Shown piece after piece: positions 1 through 10,899 of a stretch of DNA of 64,000 nt (positions are counted from its first letter, which is position 1; each line of letters begins with the position of its first letter). The DNA lies in NCBI GenBank assembly GCA_951230915.1, contig OX579635.1, positions 38,440,001 through 38,504,000 on the forward strand. The letters run 5' to 3'. The stretch comes from Antitrichia curtipendula (lineage: Eukaryota > Streptophyta > Bryopsida > Hypnales > Leucodontaceae). The position numbers were made by a program, and so were the translations under genes. A model generated the notes under the pieces. That model was not told where the DNA came from. It did not search any database and saw nothing but the letters and a program-made list of their open reading frames with translations.

Positions 1-1330
1 TTTTGGAAATGTTTCAACTTACTATACCCACTTCAAGAATGAATATGGCTTGCCAAGCACCGCATTTAGGATACACAGTCAAAGGCACTATTCACTATTC
101 ACTTTGGCATTCCTTGACCACACCAACTTTGGGCAAGCAACAAGACTCATAATCCACTTCAAGGAGATTTTTTTATTCTCCGTGGCACTGCACTAGGCAA
201 GGGAATGTCCTTTTAAGGATAAACTCTAATAACATGTCCTTGTTTTCATAATCTTCATTGCACATTCAAGCAACAACAATATGGCAATGATGCCTCACCT
301 TTGCAAATTGTATAAGGATTGGATGATCGAAACCCAAAACTTATCATGTAGGATCTATTATGCAGAAATTAGAAAGATTTTGAATCATCAGAACTGCTGC
401 GTAGAATGAGAGTGGATGACAAATGCTAAAACATTTTTTAATGAAAAGGAACAAAGATATCATAGAACTTGATCTACAAGGAAATTTAGCGCTCGGGAGG
501 ATCACTTAGTGTATCTATAACAAACCACTTGTGTTCAAGTGATTTTTTGGTCCCCTATTTACTTTTTAATAACTATAATTTCAACCTATAATTTTGAGCT
601 TTGTTTAATAATGACTACAAGTTTCTATTGCCAAAAAATTTCAACTCAAACAACATATGAAATGATTTCTAGAATAAGTTGAAAAATGAACTAAAATGGC
701 ATGTTTTTCAACTCAAATATTTTTATAGAGAGTGCATTTAGATGACCATTGCATCATCATTCAAGAAAAATGGACTTTAAAAAAAAAATTATTTTTAGCA
801 ATTTTTTGTTCATTTTTTAGACAATTTTTTTCTATATAATACAAGGGTGTGAAAGTTATTTTCAGCTCTACAATGTAATTTTGTACTTCCAAAATTTATA
901 ACAAATTATAATTAAAAAATAAAAATATCAATAATTCAAGACATAAACTTTCAAAGTAGGAAAATCCATTCATATATATTTTTTTAATTTATTTAAATTT
1001 TAGGACATAATATAGGGAGTCTAAACTCTTAACACATGTAGTTTTTAGTGAACATCTCTAAGTGGCCCCCCAAAATTCAGCGTCGGATAAACTCAACAGA
1101 AAACAACGCAACACAAACATGACCTATCAAGTCAAAACGATGCTTTGGAGTATTTAATAATTGAACTAATTTCATATGGACAAGTAGGATTCACATCATG
1201 AGTTGTTTTGACTACAAGTTCCACTATGTGGTTTTCACAAGGGCACCTACTGCCTTCTAACAAAGAGAACAAAACAATAGATTTCAAAATCCTACTCAAC
1301 TATGTTGTGCTACTAAGAGGTAAAATCTTA
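1..1330. other. AT-rich intergenic sequence, no gene seen
   Basis: AT-rich sequence with many homopolymer runs and no open frame that looks coding on either strand. I see no terminal repeats or tandem array in this part. Its right portion may be the decayed left half of the TTAA-flanked element ending at 1636, but no left terminus was found. Confidence 0.6.
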
Positions 1331-1900
1331 CACAATGAAATCATTCTATTTTGAATAATCTTGAGAAAGTTATGGACAATCTTGTTTTGGGAGGCAATGT
1401 AAGCATTTTCTTGAAAAAAACTTATTTTCTTCACTTTCAATGCAAAATATCTTGCAATCTACATCACCAAAGTTTTTTTAAATTTCTTCCATGCATTCTT
1501 ATACTAGTCTAGTACATGAGTCTATGGTTTGATAAACAAAAAACAAAAAATTTCAAAGTTTTTTGCTCTTTGCAATAGAAATGGCAGTTTTGAATGGTCT
1601 TTGATGGAAAATTGGCCTTGCCACTCTAGGGGTTAAACCCTAAAGTCCCAAGGGCTGCTTTCCATCAAAAACAGCTCAAATTTCCCATTTCTATATCAAA
1701 GAGGAAAAAAAAAATTTATGTTTTTTTTCTTCCATATCTAACTATAGGAACAATAGGATCTTGTACTAGAGTAGTATAAACATGAATATAAATTTTCTTA
1801 CAAACTTTGACCATAAGATTGCAAGATATTTTTCGTTTAAAGTGAAGGAGACAAGAACATAACTCCACTTCCATAGTCGTCCAAATAATCTCACCCTACT
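1331..1900. mobile_element. Two TTAA-family element ends meeting head to head
   Basis: Bases 1331-1632 match the interior and right end of the TTAA-flanked element at 6617-7203, including the shared phrase AAAGTTATGGACAATCTTG, and end in CTCTAGGGG followed by TTAA (1633-1636). Directly after that TTAA comes ACCCTAAAGTCCC, the left-type end. The following 260 bases match the reverse complement of the same family's right half. So two copies in opposite orientation share one TTAA. Both are truncated at their far ends and neither has an open frame. Confidence 0.6.
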
Positions 1901-2189
1901 CTCGAAGTCCTATGCACAAACTCACTCAAGGTCAAGAACCCTCTGATTGCCAATCAACTCCAACAACTCTAAAACATAGTCTCTCGAGAGAAATCACAAG
2001 CACAATGATAACCAATAACACAAATACAGGAAAAATGTCCAATTTAGAATTCCTTTGACTGAGCAAAATCCCCGAGGAAGGTCCGATTATCCTATCAAAT
2101 ACAACTTTCTTAGAGTGCAATCAAACGCTAAATAACTAGTGTGGCGCCGATATGGTCAAATTGCAAACAATCGAAACTAATTGCTAACA

Positions 2190-2410
2190 TGCAATCTCCA
2201 AAGTTGTTCACCAATGCACTCAATTTAAGTGCTCAACAGGTTTATATTCAAATTACAACAAGCAGTCTCCAAAGTTGTTCACCAATGCACTCAATTTAAG
2301 TGCTCAACAGGTTTATATTCAAATTACAACAAGCAGTCTCCAAAGTTGTTCACCAATGCACTCAATTTAAGTGCTCAACAGGTTTATATTCAAATTACAA
2401 CAAGCAGTCT
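2190..2410. repeat. 71-bp tandem repeat, about 3.1 copies
   Basis: A unit containing AAGTTGTTCACCAATGCAC and AAGTGCTCAACAGG recurs with a 71-base period (for example TTTATATTCA at 2241, 2312 and 2383). The internal copies are nearly identical, which suggests recent expansion. An apparent 66-aa plus-strand frame across it is a by-product of the repeat. Confidence 0.9.
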
Positions 2411-2489
2411 GCATGGAGGATTGGAATAATTATTGATTGCAACCAATAGGAGCTAGCTAAATCGAATCGCCATAATCATCATATTCTTG

Positions 2490-3305
2490 AGGCAACTTGG
2501 TCATCGTTTGTTCCAAGGCAGTCTTCTTTTGCCAGAAAATCTAATTACAACTGCAGCCTACAAAATAATACAATGCATGATTAGTACGTGCATGTCCGCA
2601 AGAAAAACGCGCGTCATCAAATTGAACAAAATTGAAAGAGGTTTGATTCTTCCATACTCAGATCCGGACAAGCTGAGCGGTGGTGGAGAATCCGGCAACT
2701 GGACATATCCAAGCCCGTAAAAGTCTGCTTCATGTTCTCCGAGCACTTCGTTGTAGATTTCGGGAAAATTTTCTCCCATGTGATATTGTGGCTCATAGTC
2801 CAAATCAGAGTCCTCGTACTCTTCCATATTCGATATATTGCAATTGCCAATGGGAGTCAGATCTGTATTGCAAATTTGAATATAGGAGAGGAAGCGCACA
2901 ATTGAAACAACAGAGGACAGACGTGTACGTGGAGTGGCGGATTGAGCAAGTGGGAGAAACGCTGGCTGTAATCGCTACAGTCGTCATGTTCTTAGGGGCA
3001 CTTCGTCGTTGTTTGTTCCAAGGCAATCTTCTTTCACATGAGAATCTAATTGCAACTGCGACCTACAAAATAATACAATTCATGATCAGTATGTGCTTGT
3101 CCACAAGAAAAATGCACATCATCAAATTGAATGTAATAGAAAGAGGTTTGTTTCTTCCGTACTTAGACAGGTTGAGCGGTGGTGAAGAATCCGGTGGCTA
3201 GACACTGGAGTCCTTGCGCTCTACCATGATTCAATATATTGCAATTGCCAATGGGAGTCAGATCTAGGAGAGGAAGCACGCAAATGAAACAAAAGAGGAC
3301 AGATC
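2490..3305. repeat. Diverged tandem duplication of about 0.5 kb
   Basis: Two segments, about 2490-2925 and 2995-3305, share a series of blocks in the same order: TTTGTTCCAAGGCA, CTACAAAATAATACAAT, AAAGAGGTTTG, GAGCGGTGG and ATTGCCAATGGGAGTCAGAT. The second copy lacks about 100 bases of the middle of the first. Divergence is roughly a fifth of positions by eye, so the event is old. The first copy holds the acidic minus-strand frame described separately. Confidence 0.75.
2558..2827 (-). pseudogene. Acidic open frame, possible gene fragment
   Basis: On the minus strand a methionine at 2827 opens a frame of about 89 codons. It starts MEEYEDSDLDYEP and has an Asp/Glu/Tyr-rich first half followed by a Pro/Ser stretch (DSPPPLSLSGSE). 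The first 60 residues look more protein-like than the shadow frames of this window. The matching part of the second tandem copy (2995-3305) has lost the middle and the frame. I do not recognise a family. It may be an exon remnant or chance. Confidence 0.2.
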
Positions 3306-4899
3306 ATCAAGCAAGCGGGAGAGGCCAATGCAACAAGAGAAGAATGACCAATCCGGCCGATCAAGAGAGAAGAAACTAGGTACTTAATCAGTAATCCCGT
3401 TCACATCTTGGATTTTTCGCTGACAAAATTGGTTGGATATTCAGACGGGTATGAGATGGGTATACGATGGGCAAGAGCATTAAGATAGAACACTAGTCCA
3501 TGTTGCAACATATACTCTCTCTACAATAGCAAATGCAATCCCATGTTCTCAATTTTGAAATTCAAATAGTGTGAAAACCAACATCATTTGCTTGTTTGTC
3601 AAATTGTTCATAATTATTTTAAATTCTATGAATGTCAATTTCCTTCATTCTTGTGTTCAACAATTTGAAATGATGTATAGCAATATACAAAGGTGTAAAA
3701 TGATTTTTTGGAGTTCTAAAAAATATTGACAAAAGATAAAGTAACTCCAAATTATGGTGAACAAAACCAAGTTTTAAACATGGCTAACTTTAAAATTAGT
3801 TTTCTTTGAAATCACAACAAATTTTTTATTCAAATTTCCATGGTAATGTGCGGTATGTGGCACTCTACAACTTATGTATATCTCTTGGGTGGTTAAAATT
3901 ATTCTCTATGTATTAGTTACTATTATCTATTATCTAACTATCAGTCCATAGTTGGAGATTTGATCCTCCAAATCAATTGAAGCACTCAAATTTTTGGTTA
4001 AGTGATCTCTTATTAACAGTTGAAATCCGTATCTATCAAACTATTTCTATGGTACAATTAGCTATTGATAATCACTCCCATCGTAACTTCAAATGGATAA
4101 CATCTTCCAAATTATTGGTTCATGAGGTTATAAATAAAAAGTGAATTTCTTTTCTATATTATTTCTACTTTGTAGTTAAGTTCCATTGAAATCTTGGAAA
4201 GGTTGAAATTTTTAAAAATTCAATGAATTGTTCTAGAATTTCCTTTTAGATTTCATAAGAATTCACCATTATCTTAGGTGGTTACTTTTGGTTATTGAAA
4301 AGTTTCTAAGAACTTCTAGATGGACAGTGAAAACCTTCCAATAGTAAAAGAAACTTGTAGATTGCATACTTCCACATGGGATCACCTCAGTGATCACAAA
4401 TAAAATCTAAAAGATATCAAGTTGTGGTATGTAATAATCTAGCTTGACTTGTGCCATGCATAGTTCCAAAAGTTGTTGAAAACTCATCTTCATCACAAGA
4501 ACATTCACAAATAGTGAAAAAAAAAATCCTAAATGCTAAAGTGGTGAAGTTTCATATAGAGCCATAAAAGACTGAGAATTGTTTTTATTGAATATCTAAT
4601 TTTTTTTAAAGTCATAAATGAGTATGAGTAGTTTTTAGAACATCTTCATTCCACTTGGCCTTAATTTTTAAAAGGACATTTCATGTTGGGTTTGGTCAAA
4701 CTTCATTAGATTTCTACATTAGAACTAACATTTCAAAAATTTGATATCTTTCACATGTCACATGTGGTAATATATGTCTAAAACTTAATCTCATTTTTTA
4801 ATAATTAAAAATATCAAATTAAATTTTATATGATTTTTCAAAGAAATTTCTTTGCAAAAAACGTAGTAATTATAAAAATGCTTTAAATAATATAATATC

Positions 4900-4948
<49 letters not shown>

Positions 4949-6616
4949 CAATAGTGACAAACATCATGGTGTAATTGATGTACTCCTTGAGCTCACACCA
5001 AGAGAAATTTGATAGAAAAAGTTCAAAAGTGGTGTATTTTGAGCTTTCATGATGCTATCTTCAAAGTTTCACAAAAAAAATAATCCAAATGGAATAAAAA
5101 TTAGACTATTGAAGCTATATTTTTTATTTGGAGCTTCAAAACATTTAAAAATTTAAAAACTATGTGAAAATTCAAGTTTGATTTTTATAAAGCCTATGGG
5201 ACTTGCAATATTCTTTAGGAGGTAATGCCTAGAATGGACAAGTGTTGTCTATAAATCTGAAATCACCCCAACTTACCTCGTTCAACAAACATCTAGACAT
5301 TAAATACTTTGCATAAAAAGCTTATGATTCCTAGGGAATACACTTTGCAATGTTTTGCAAAGTAGATTATGCTTTTTGAGCTGGTTAAATTTTCAAAATT
5401 CATCTAGTTATTCCCTCAAAGTAGGATTGATATCATCACATTTGAATGATTGCATGCACTATAATATATATAATGGATATTTCATCCATAATCTACATAT
5501 TTATGAATATATAACAGTTATTGTATTTTGCAAGTGCACTAAGGGTTGCAAAAGTGATTTGCCATGAGAATTTGTAGGCCTAGATAACTCTAATGTATGG
5601 AGCAGTATACAGTTACTATGTGAGTAGTATATAGTTATTACGTGTATAATTACCATGTGCATCTACGCACCCACAATTGCACCTCCAAAATTGCTTCATT
5701 ACTCCATTCAAGATCACATATTACAAGGTAAGTATACACAAAACCAACACACTATGAAAAATAACACTACATAGTAGTGACCTACATTAGGTGCATCAAA
5801 TGTACAACACCACTATGTAGTGTTGGTTTTAGGCTAACATGTCTAATAACCTAAGAATGCTACTATATAATAAAATAAAATAAAATGGTGCTATCACATG
5901 GCCTCTTTCTTAATCAAGATACGTAATATTGATGGAATTCTTGTAGCTACTTGTAGTTATAAGTGGAATCAATATGAACATGTCCTTAAGGTCACCTCAA
6001 AGTCTCAAAGTCTCAAATTCAATATCTAAATGCAAATATTTTTATTCTATTTTATAACAATCATTGGGGTGTGCTTTTTCAATACTAACTTAGTTGTTAA
6101 TTGAATCAACACTAGATCAATCAACCATTGATTTAGTGTTGTAAAGGCACTTCATAAATTGGAGTTTGAAACAATGCTAGGTATGTACTTAATTTGATAA
6201 ATTTTTAATAATAATTCAATAATAATTCGATCATACCTAAAAAAAACAAGTTTTCAATATGAATTCAATTACAACTCAATCATACCTAGAAATCATTGAA
6301 ATAGTGATGATCTATCATAGTTATTAGAGTTCAAAGTTGGTAGCAATTCAATAAAAAATTTAAGTTTTTTTGTTAAGTACCAATTAAATTACAATTCAAA
6401 CATATCAATTTCAATACTTATTCAACTGAAGGTAAGAATGTAGTTTGCTATTATAGTTTCATTTCATAGTACACTTCATAGAATACCTTTGCAAAAATAA
6501 TGCTCATCAAAACAATCAAGTAAGAAGCACAAGAAAGGAGCAATAGCATTTTTTATTTGTTTAAAAGATAAATCACAACAAATCATGGGCAAATGTGCAT
6601 GTAATGTTCAACCTAA
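3306..6616. other. AT-rich intergenic sequence, no gene seen
   Basis: No coding-like frame longer than about 70 codons on either strand. The stretch contains an (AAT)n microsatellite and otherwise scattered AT-rich sequence. No terminal repeats were paired here. Confidence 0.6.
4901..4944. repeat. (AAT)n microsatellite
   Basis: About 14 uninterrupted TAA/AAT units followed by a short AAC-containing degenerate end. Confidence 0.95.
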
Positions 6617-7203
6617 TTAACCCCTAAAGTCCCAAAATTCCTATGGGGGACTCTTGGGATTTTGGGTAGGCTTGTGTGATTTCAATTTTTGACATGATTT
6701 TTTGAATTTTTTTTGAAGATAGGAAATTAGCTTAGCTTTATGGAAATATAAATTTTAATTCAATTGGTACCTAGGAGCAAAAGTTATGCCACCTTAGGTC
6801 CAAAAAGCAATTCAAGGGGCATCCACCAAAAAATTACAAAAAATTGAATTTTTTTAATTTTTAATTTTTTTCTCAAATATTACATTTTTGTCTACATCTG
6901 AAGCTTTGAATCATTCTATTTGGACTAATGATGAGAAAGTTATGGACAATCTTGTTTTGAGGGCACTCTAAGCATCTTCTTGAAAAAAACTTGTCATCTT
7001 CACTTTAAATGCAAATATCTTGCAATATACAAAGTCATTTTTTTTTAAATTTCTTCCATGCATTTTTATATTAGTTTAGTACAGGATTCTGCTGTTAGAT
7101 ATGCAAAAAAAACAATTTTTAAAGTTTTTTGTGCTTTGTAGTAGAAATGGCAATTTTTGAGTGGTCTTTGATGGAAAAAAGGCCTTGGAACTTTAGGGGT
7201 TAA
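6617..7203. mobile_element. TTAA-flanked piggyBac-like non-autonomous element
   Basis: TTAA at 6617-6620 is followed by CCCCTAAAGTCCCAA. The right end reads TTGGAACTTTAGGGG followed by TTAA at 7200-7203. The ends are inverted repeats of about 15 bases with one gap or mismatch. TTAA target duplication and termini beginning CCC or CCY are hallmarks of the piggyBac superfamily. The 579-bp interior has no open frame, so it would depend on a transposase elsewhere. Assignment to piggyBac is inferred only from the ends. Confidence 0.6.
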
Positions 7204-7315
7204 ATATAAATGTAAAGTATCTTAAAGAAAAATCTACTCCCCTTAGTCATAATGACATTCATCACCAACTTGGCAATTTGGTTCGACAAAAAGTTTGATA
7301 TGGTACAAAAATCTC

Positions 7316-7692
7316 TTAGGAATTGTGTTTGAAGTAAAATTTCAGACCTCATTTAGACATAGTAGAATAACATTTATCAAAAACTATGGAATTGAAAAAA
7401 TTTGGGAAATTAAGATAAGTTTCATCTCCAAAAATCCATTTGAGATTTCAAGCTTTCAATAAAAAAAACTATGTACAAATTTGAGAAGGGTAGGAATAAA
7501 TTAAATTTTATTTTTTTTCAAACAACCTCTTTGAAATTTATCCACAGCTTTTATCAAAATCTCACATAGATTTTTGGAGATGAAATTTATCTTTATTTAT
7601 CATATTTTCTTAGTTTCAAGGTTTTGGGTATAAGTTATCCTACTATGCCTAAATGAAGTCTAAAATTCTACTTCAAACACAATTCTCAAGTT
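7316..7692. mobile_element. Foldback (long inverted repeat) element
   Basis: The left half (TGTGTTTGAAGTAAAATTTC, then TTTAGACATAGTAG, then CCAAAAATCCATTTGAGATT) recurs as its reverse complement in the right half (7545-7692) around a spacer near 7500. Arms are about 150-170 bases and roughly 80 percent alike by eye. A related foldback with the same arm sequence lies at 57921-58290, so this is a repeat family. No coding capacity. Confidence 0.65.
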
Positions 7693-7699
7693 TTGACAA

Positions 7700-8389
7700 T
7701 GAGTGGTCAAGCTCTCATCTTCAAATTATCCCATACCCTTTGAGGGCTCATCATAGACAATGGATTTCATTATAAAAACTACCTCTCCATCCTAGCTTCT
7801 CACCAAATGCCAATAAATCTATTACTTCAATATGTCAACAAGATTTTAATTGATGGCAATTGGAATAATGACATTAAAGATGACTTAAGGTAAAACAATC
7901 CATTGTGGTCAGAATTAGGAGTGTCACCTCATGTAGTTGCTGAAATTTTTTAATTTTTTTTCTACAATAGTACCAAGTGTGAGAAACAGTGTGAGCAATT
8001 GAAATTATGTTTTTTTTTTGACAAAGTATGAATTTGTTATGAGTTTTTGAAGTGTCCAATACATCATAGCCCAAAAGAATTTGTAGACTACCTTAGAACC
8101 AACAAAATCTGAAGCCATCATGCTCATTGTGCTCACCTACAACAGTCATAATATTTTCTATCATGGAAGGCCTAAAAAGTCAATTTTTACAATGAAATCG
8201 CACTAGAAAGTTGGAAGTTCCTAATGAAGTCACTAATCATTCCATTACTGTCATATAAGACATGCATTGAAGCCAAAATCTAACAAACTTGAAAAATCCA
8301 TAATGGAGTCATTCCCTAGGTGTCTACTATGGGTCATTTGATCACAATGGACTGTTCTACCTTACTTAATTGTAAGTTTATTTTCTCGT
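7700..8389. other. Intergenic sequence, no gene seen
   Basis: AT-rich, with only a 66-codon minus-strand frame that has no protein-like features. No repeat partner was noticed in the window. Confidence 0.5.
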
Positions 8390-8730
8390 TGCGCCTTGCT
8401 GGAGTAGCCTACTGCACCTAGCTGGAACTCATCCAAGGGCCAGCTAGGGGTTGGTACATCAACTACTATGTCGAAATCACTTGGCCCGGCACGCTCAAAC
8501 CGCAGAATTAGACAAAGTCCTTAGCAAAACTTGGCGTGGCCGGCCTTTTTTATTTATTTGGCGCGTCTGCCGTGGGGAAGAAAATAAGCCAGGGGCCCGC
8601 CCACTGCCCATGTCCGGCCCATTGGCGCCCTGCCGTGGGGTTGCTTTAGACAAGTCACAATTACAGGTTGCTCCGTTTCACCTGCAAAATGTCATTGCAA
8701 ACTTTGAGTGTACCATTCAGAACTGAAAGC
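8390..8730. other. Isolated GC-rich patch with 91-codon open frame
   Basis: GC content rises sharply over about 300 bases (GGCGTGGCCGGCC, CAGGGGCCCGCCC, GTCCGGCCC). A plus-strand frame runs from 8451 to 8726 (91 codons) with a basic, Arg/His-rich N-terminus. It matches no family I recognise. Low-level similarity in style to the GC patch near 32.9-33.2 kb (GGCGCGTC, CCGGCCC) suggests repeat remnants rather than a gene. Confidence 0.3.
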
Positions 8731-9771
8731 TTCCGGATTAAAATGACCAGCCCACTTTTTTCTTGGAGCGTGTTTTGGGAACGGCATAAGAAAAAAACTA
8801 CATTATAAAAATGTGCTAGCTAGGAGTGAAAGGAAAACAAGTAAGGCAAAAATAAAGTGCAAGAATGCTGCTCACTTGATGCAAGGAAGGGTAGCTGAAT
8901 TGGACAGAGATGTAAATGATCCTTCAAAACTTTCTGTGCAGAAGTGCCATGGTAACCATCTGCAAACGTTCCAAAAAAGTTGCCAAAGAGCATGTTTGTA
9001 AGCCTATAAACACTCTTGCTCCAGTTGCAACAGCATCTTGTCCCTCTTAGTGTTGTTTTCTCCTACTTCGTTTCAAATGCGCTGCAATAAGCACCCCAAA
9101 CTAGAGCATGACACAAGAACGTCACGCAGTAGGTGCTGATATTCAATAGAAAAAAACAAGATTCAAGTTATCCTTTTGAAAGTCGCGTCATGGTTGGACC
9201 CAAGCAAAAAATGGACCTGGAGCTCATGAAGAAGTGAGCCGCAAGTTGTATCCGCAATGGCCTCCGCAACAGGTTGCTGAACCATTTTGACTTCAAAAAA
9301 ACCCTGCATAGTACACAATAAGCACCATTTCGAAATAATGCAGACAATTCAAGCTCCAACAGAACACAAGAAATGTTACTACGTACCCCCCCAAACAAGT
9401 AAGATGATCCAGAAAACGAGCTAATACTAATTGTACTTCTTCTCACGCACTATTACATCAGCCTCTAGGATGCATCTCGCGGTAACACTGCATAATAGTC
9501 AATGAGCATGTACATATGTTGTTTCCCTTGGACTATGCTGCAAATTGATGCTGCAAGTTGCTGCTGCAAATATTGCCATGGTTCACAATACATGCTGTGT
9601 TTTGGTGTTAGAGAACTACAAAAGACTAGAAACTAGATGAAGTGGACAGATTAATTATATAGAAAACAGATTAAACTCTGTTCAAAAATGAATAAAGAGA
9701 GGAGTAGGAGAGGCATCCAACCTATAACACGAATTTAACCACGAACCTATAACACGAATGACCTACTCACA

Positions 9772-10887
9772 TTAAGAAAACTGCACAACTTCAGTATCAC
9801 CATCTCCATATACACTCCCCAAACTAGTGATCATCTCAACAAAGCTCTCGATTGAGTTCAAAACGCAAGCCACAATAGTTTTGTCCCGAACTTGAGAGGC
9901 ATAGTGCGTTTTAGTCTCAACTCAACTCATTCAACAATTAGATTGTTCAACTTTTCATGCTCCGACTTCACCTGTAGCAAACGTGAAATTCGCAGTCAAG
10001 AAAATTAGGGCAGTAAACAAGAACCGACCAGTAATCTCAGGTCAAATTCTGGTTTGCGAATCGGGAGTCCATAGACAAGCCAGAGAACTCCTGTTCATGA
10101 ACTCTAATTCTCTTCTTCCTACGAAATCTCGCAGCTATGCCTAACGATTTTGTTGTCACCCGATCCGTGTAAATAAATAATTAAATAAATAAAATACTTG
10201 AGACATCGGGAATGGCGAGAAACGTACCAGCGTGAATGGCGTCCTTGGGAGCAAATGCTGCAAATTGAACCTGTAACAAAACCAAAAATGCAACCATTGA
10301 TACAGAAACTCCACCTCTTTCGCTCGATATCAGACATCCGAGCAAGGGATTAGGACTTGGAGAAGAATTGTTACAGCTTGTGCACAATGTCAAGAGATTA
10401 TGAAATTATTTCATTGCAAGTTTGTACCTACATTCTCTAAGATCACAATATTTCTACCTGATCAAGTCATACCAATTTTGGCAAAATGATGGCAAGATGC
10501 TTTCCACCTGTGACAAAATCCAAGTATTCGTCAATCATCTATTCTACAATCGTTAAACTCCTCCTTTATTTAGACGAAAATGGACATGTATTCAAGAGAG
10601 GAGCCATTACGAAACAAGTAGTGTGAAGGCTGGCTTGATAGTAGCACAATGCGCATCTCGAGGATTTCCACACCTAAAAAAACATGAAAATGACAGAGGT
10701 CCTGACCTGCACATCCAACTCCAAACATCTGAATCCAAACATAAAAGCTTTCAACAGGCTCAAGAATGCTATCCGATTCAGGAAAAAATGTGCAAACCTT
10801 GAGCGCAGCATTTGGAAGAATGCCAGAACGTTCGAGAGAGACGGAAGAGAAGCCGATGGATGAACATAATAACTCGTGTTCATCCAT
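9772..10887 (-). pseudogene. Degenerate spliced-gene-like region, function unknown
   Basis: On the minus strand several short segments are bounded by plausible splice sites. 10270-10228 follows TTTGTTACAG, precedes GTACGT and reads VQFAAFAPKDAIHA. 9971-9772 follows TTTGCTACAG. The last segment opens VKSEHEKLNNLIVE, then meets a stop, and in another frame continues THYASQVRDKTIVACVLNS to a stop at 9772-9774. A possible first exon starts with ATG at 10887 (MDEHELLCSSIGF). The terminal segment looks coding, but a frameshift splits it. I could not join a single intact frame or identify the protein. It could be a decayed gene or one whose exons I have misplaced. Confidence 0.35.
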
Positions 10888-10899
10888 TCATTTCATCCA

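Noticed and set aside
2190..2410. Possible CRISPR array
   Set aside because: The unit repeats head to tail without unique spacers, and the context is a plant nuclear genome.
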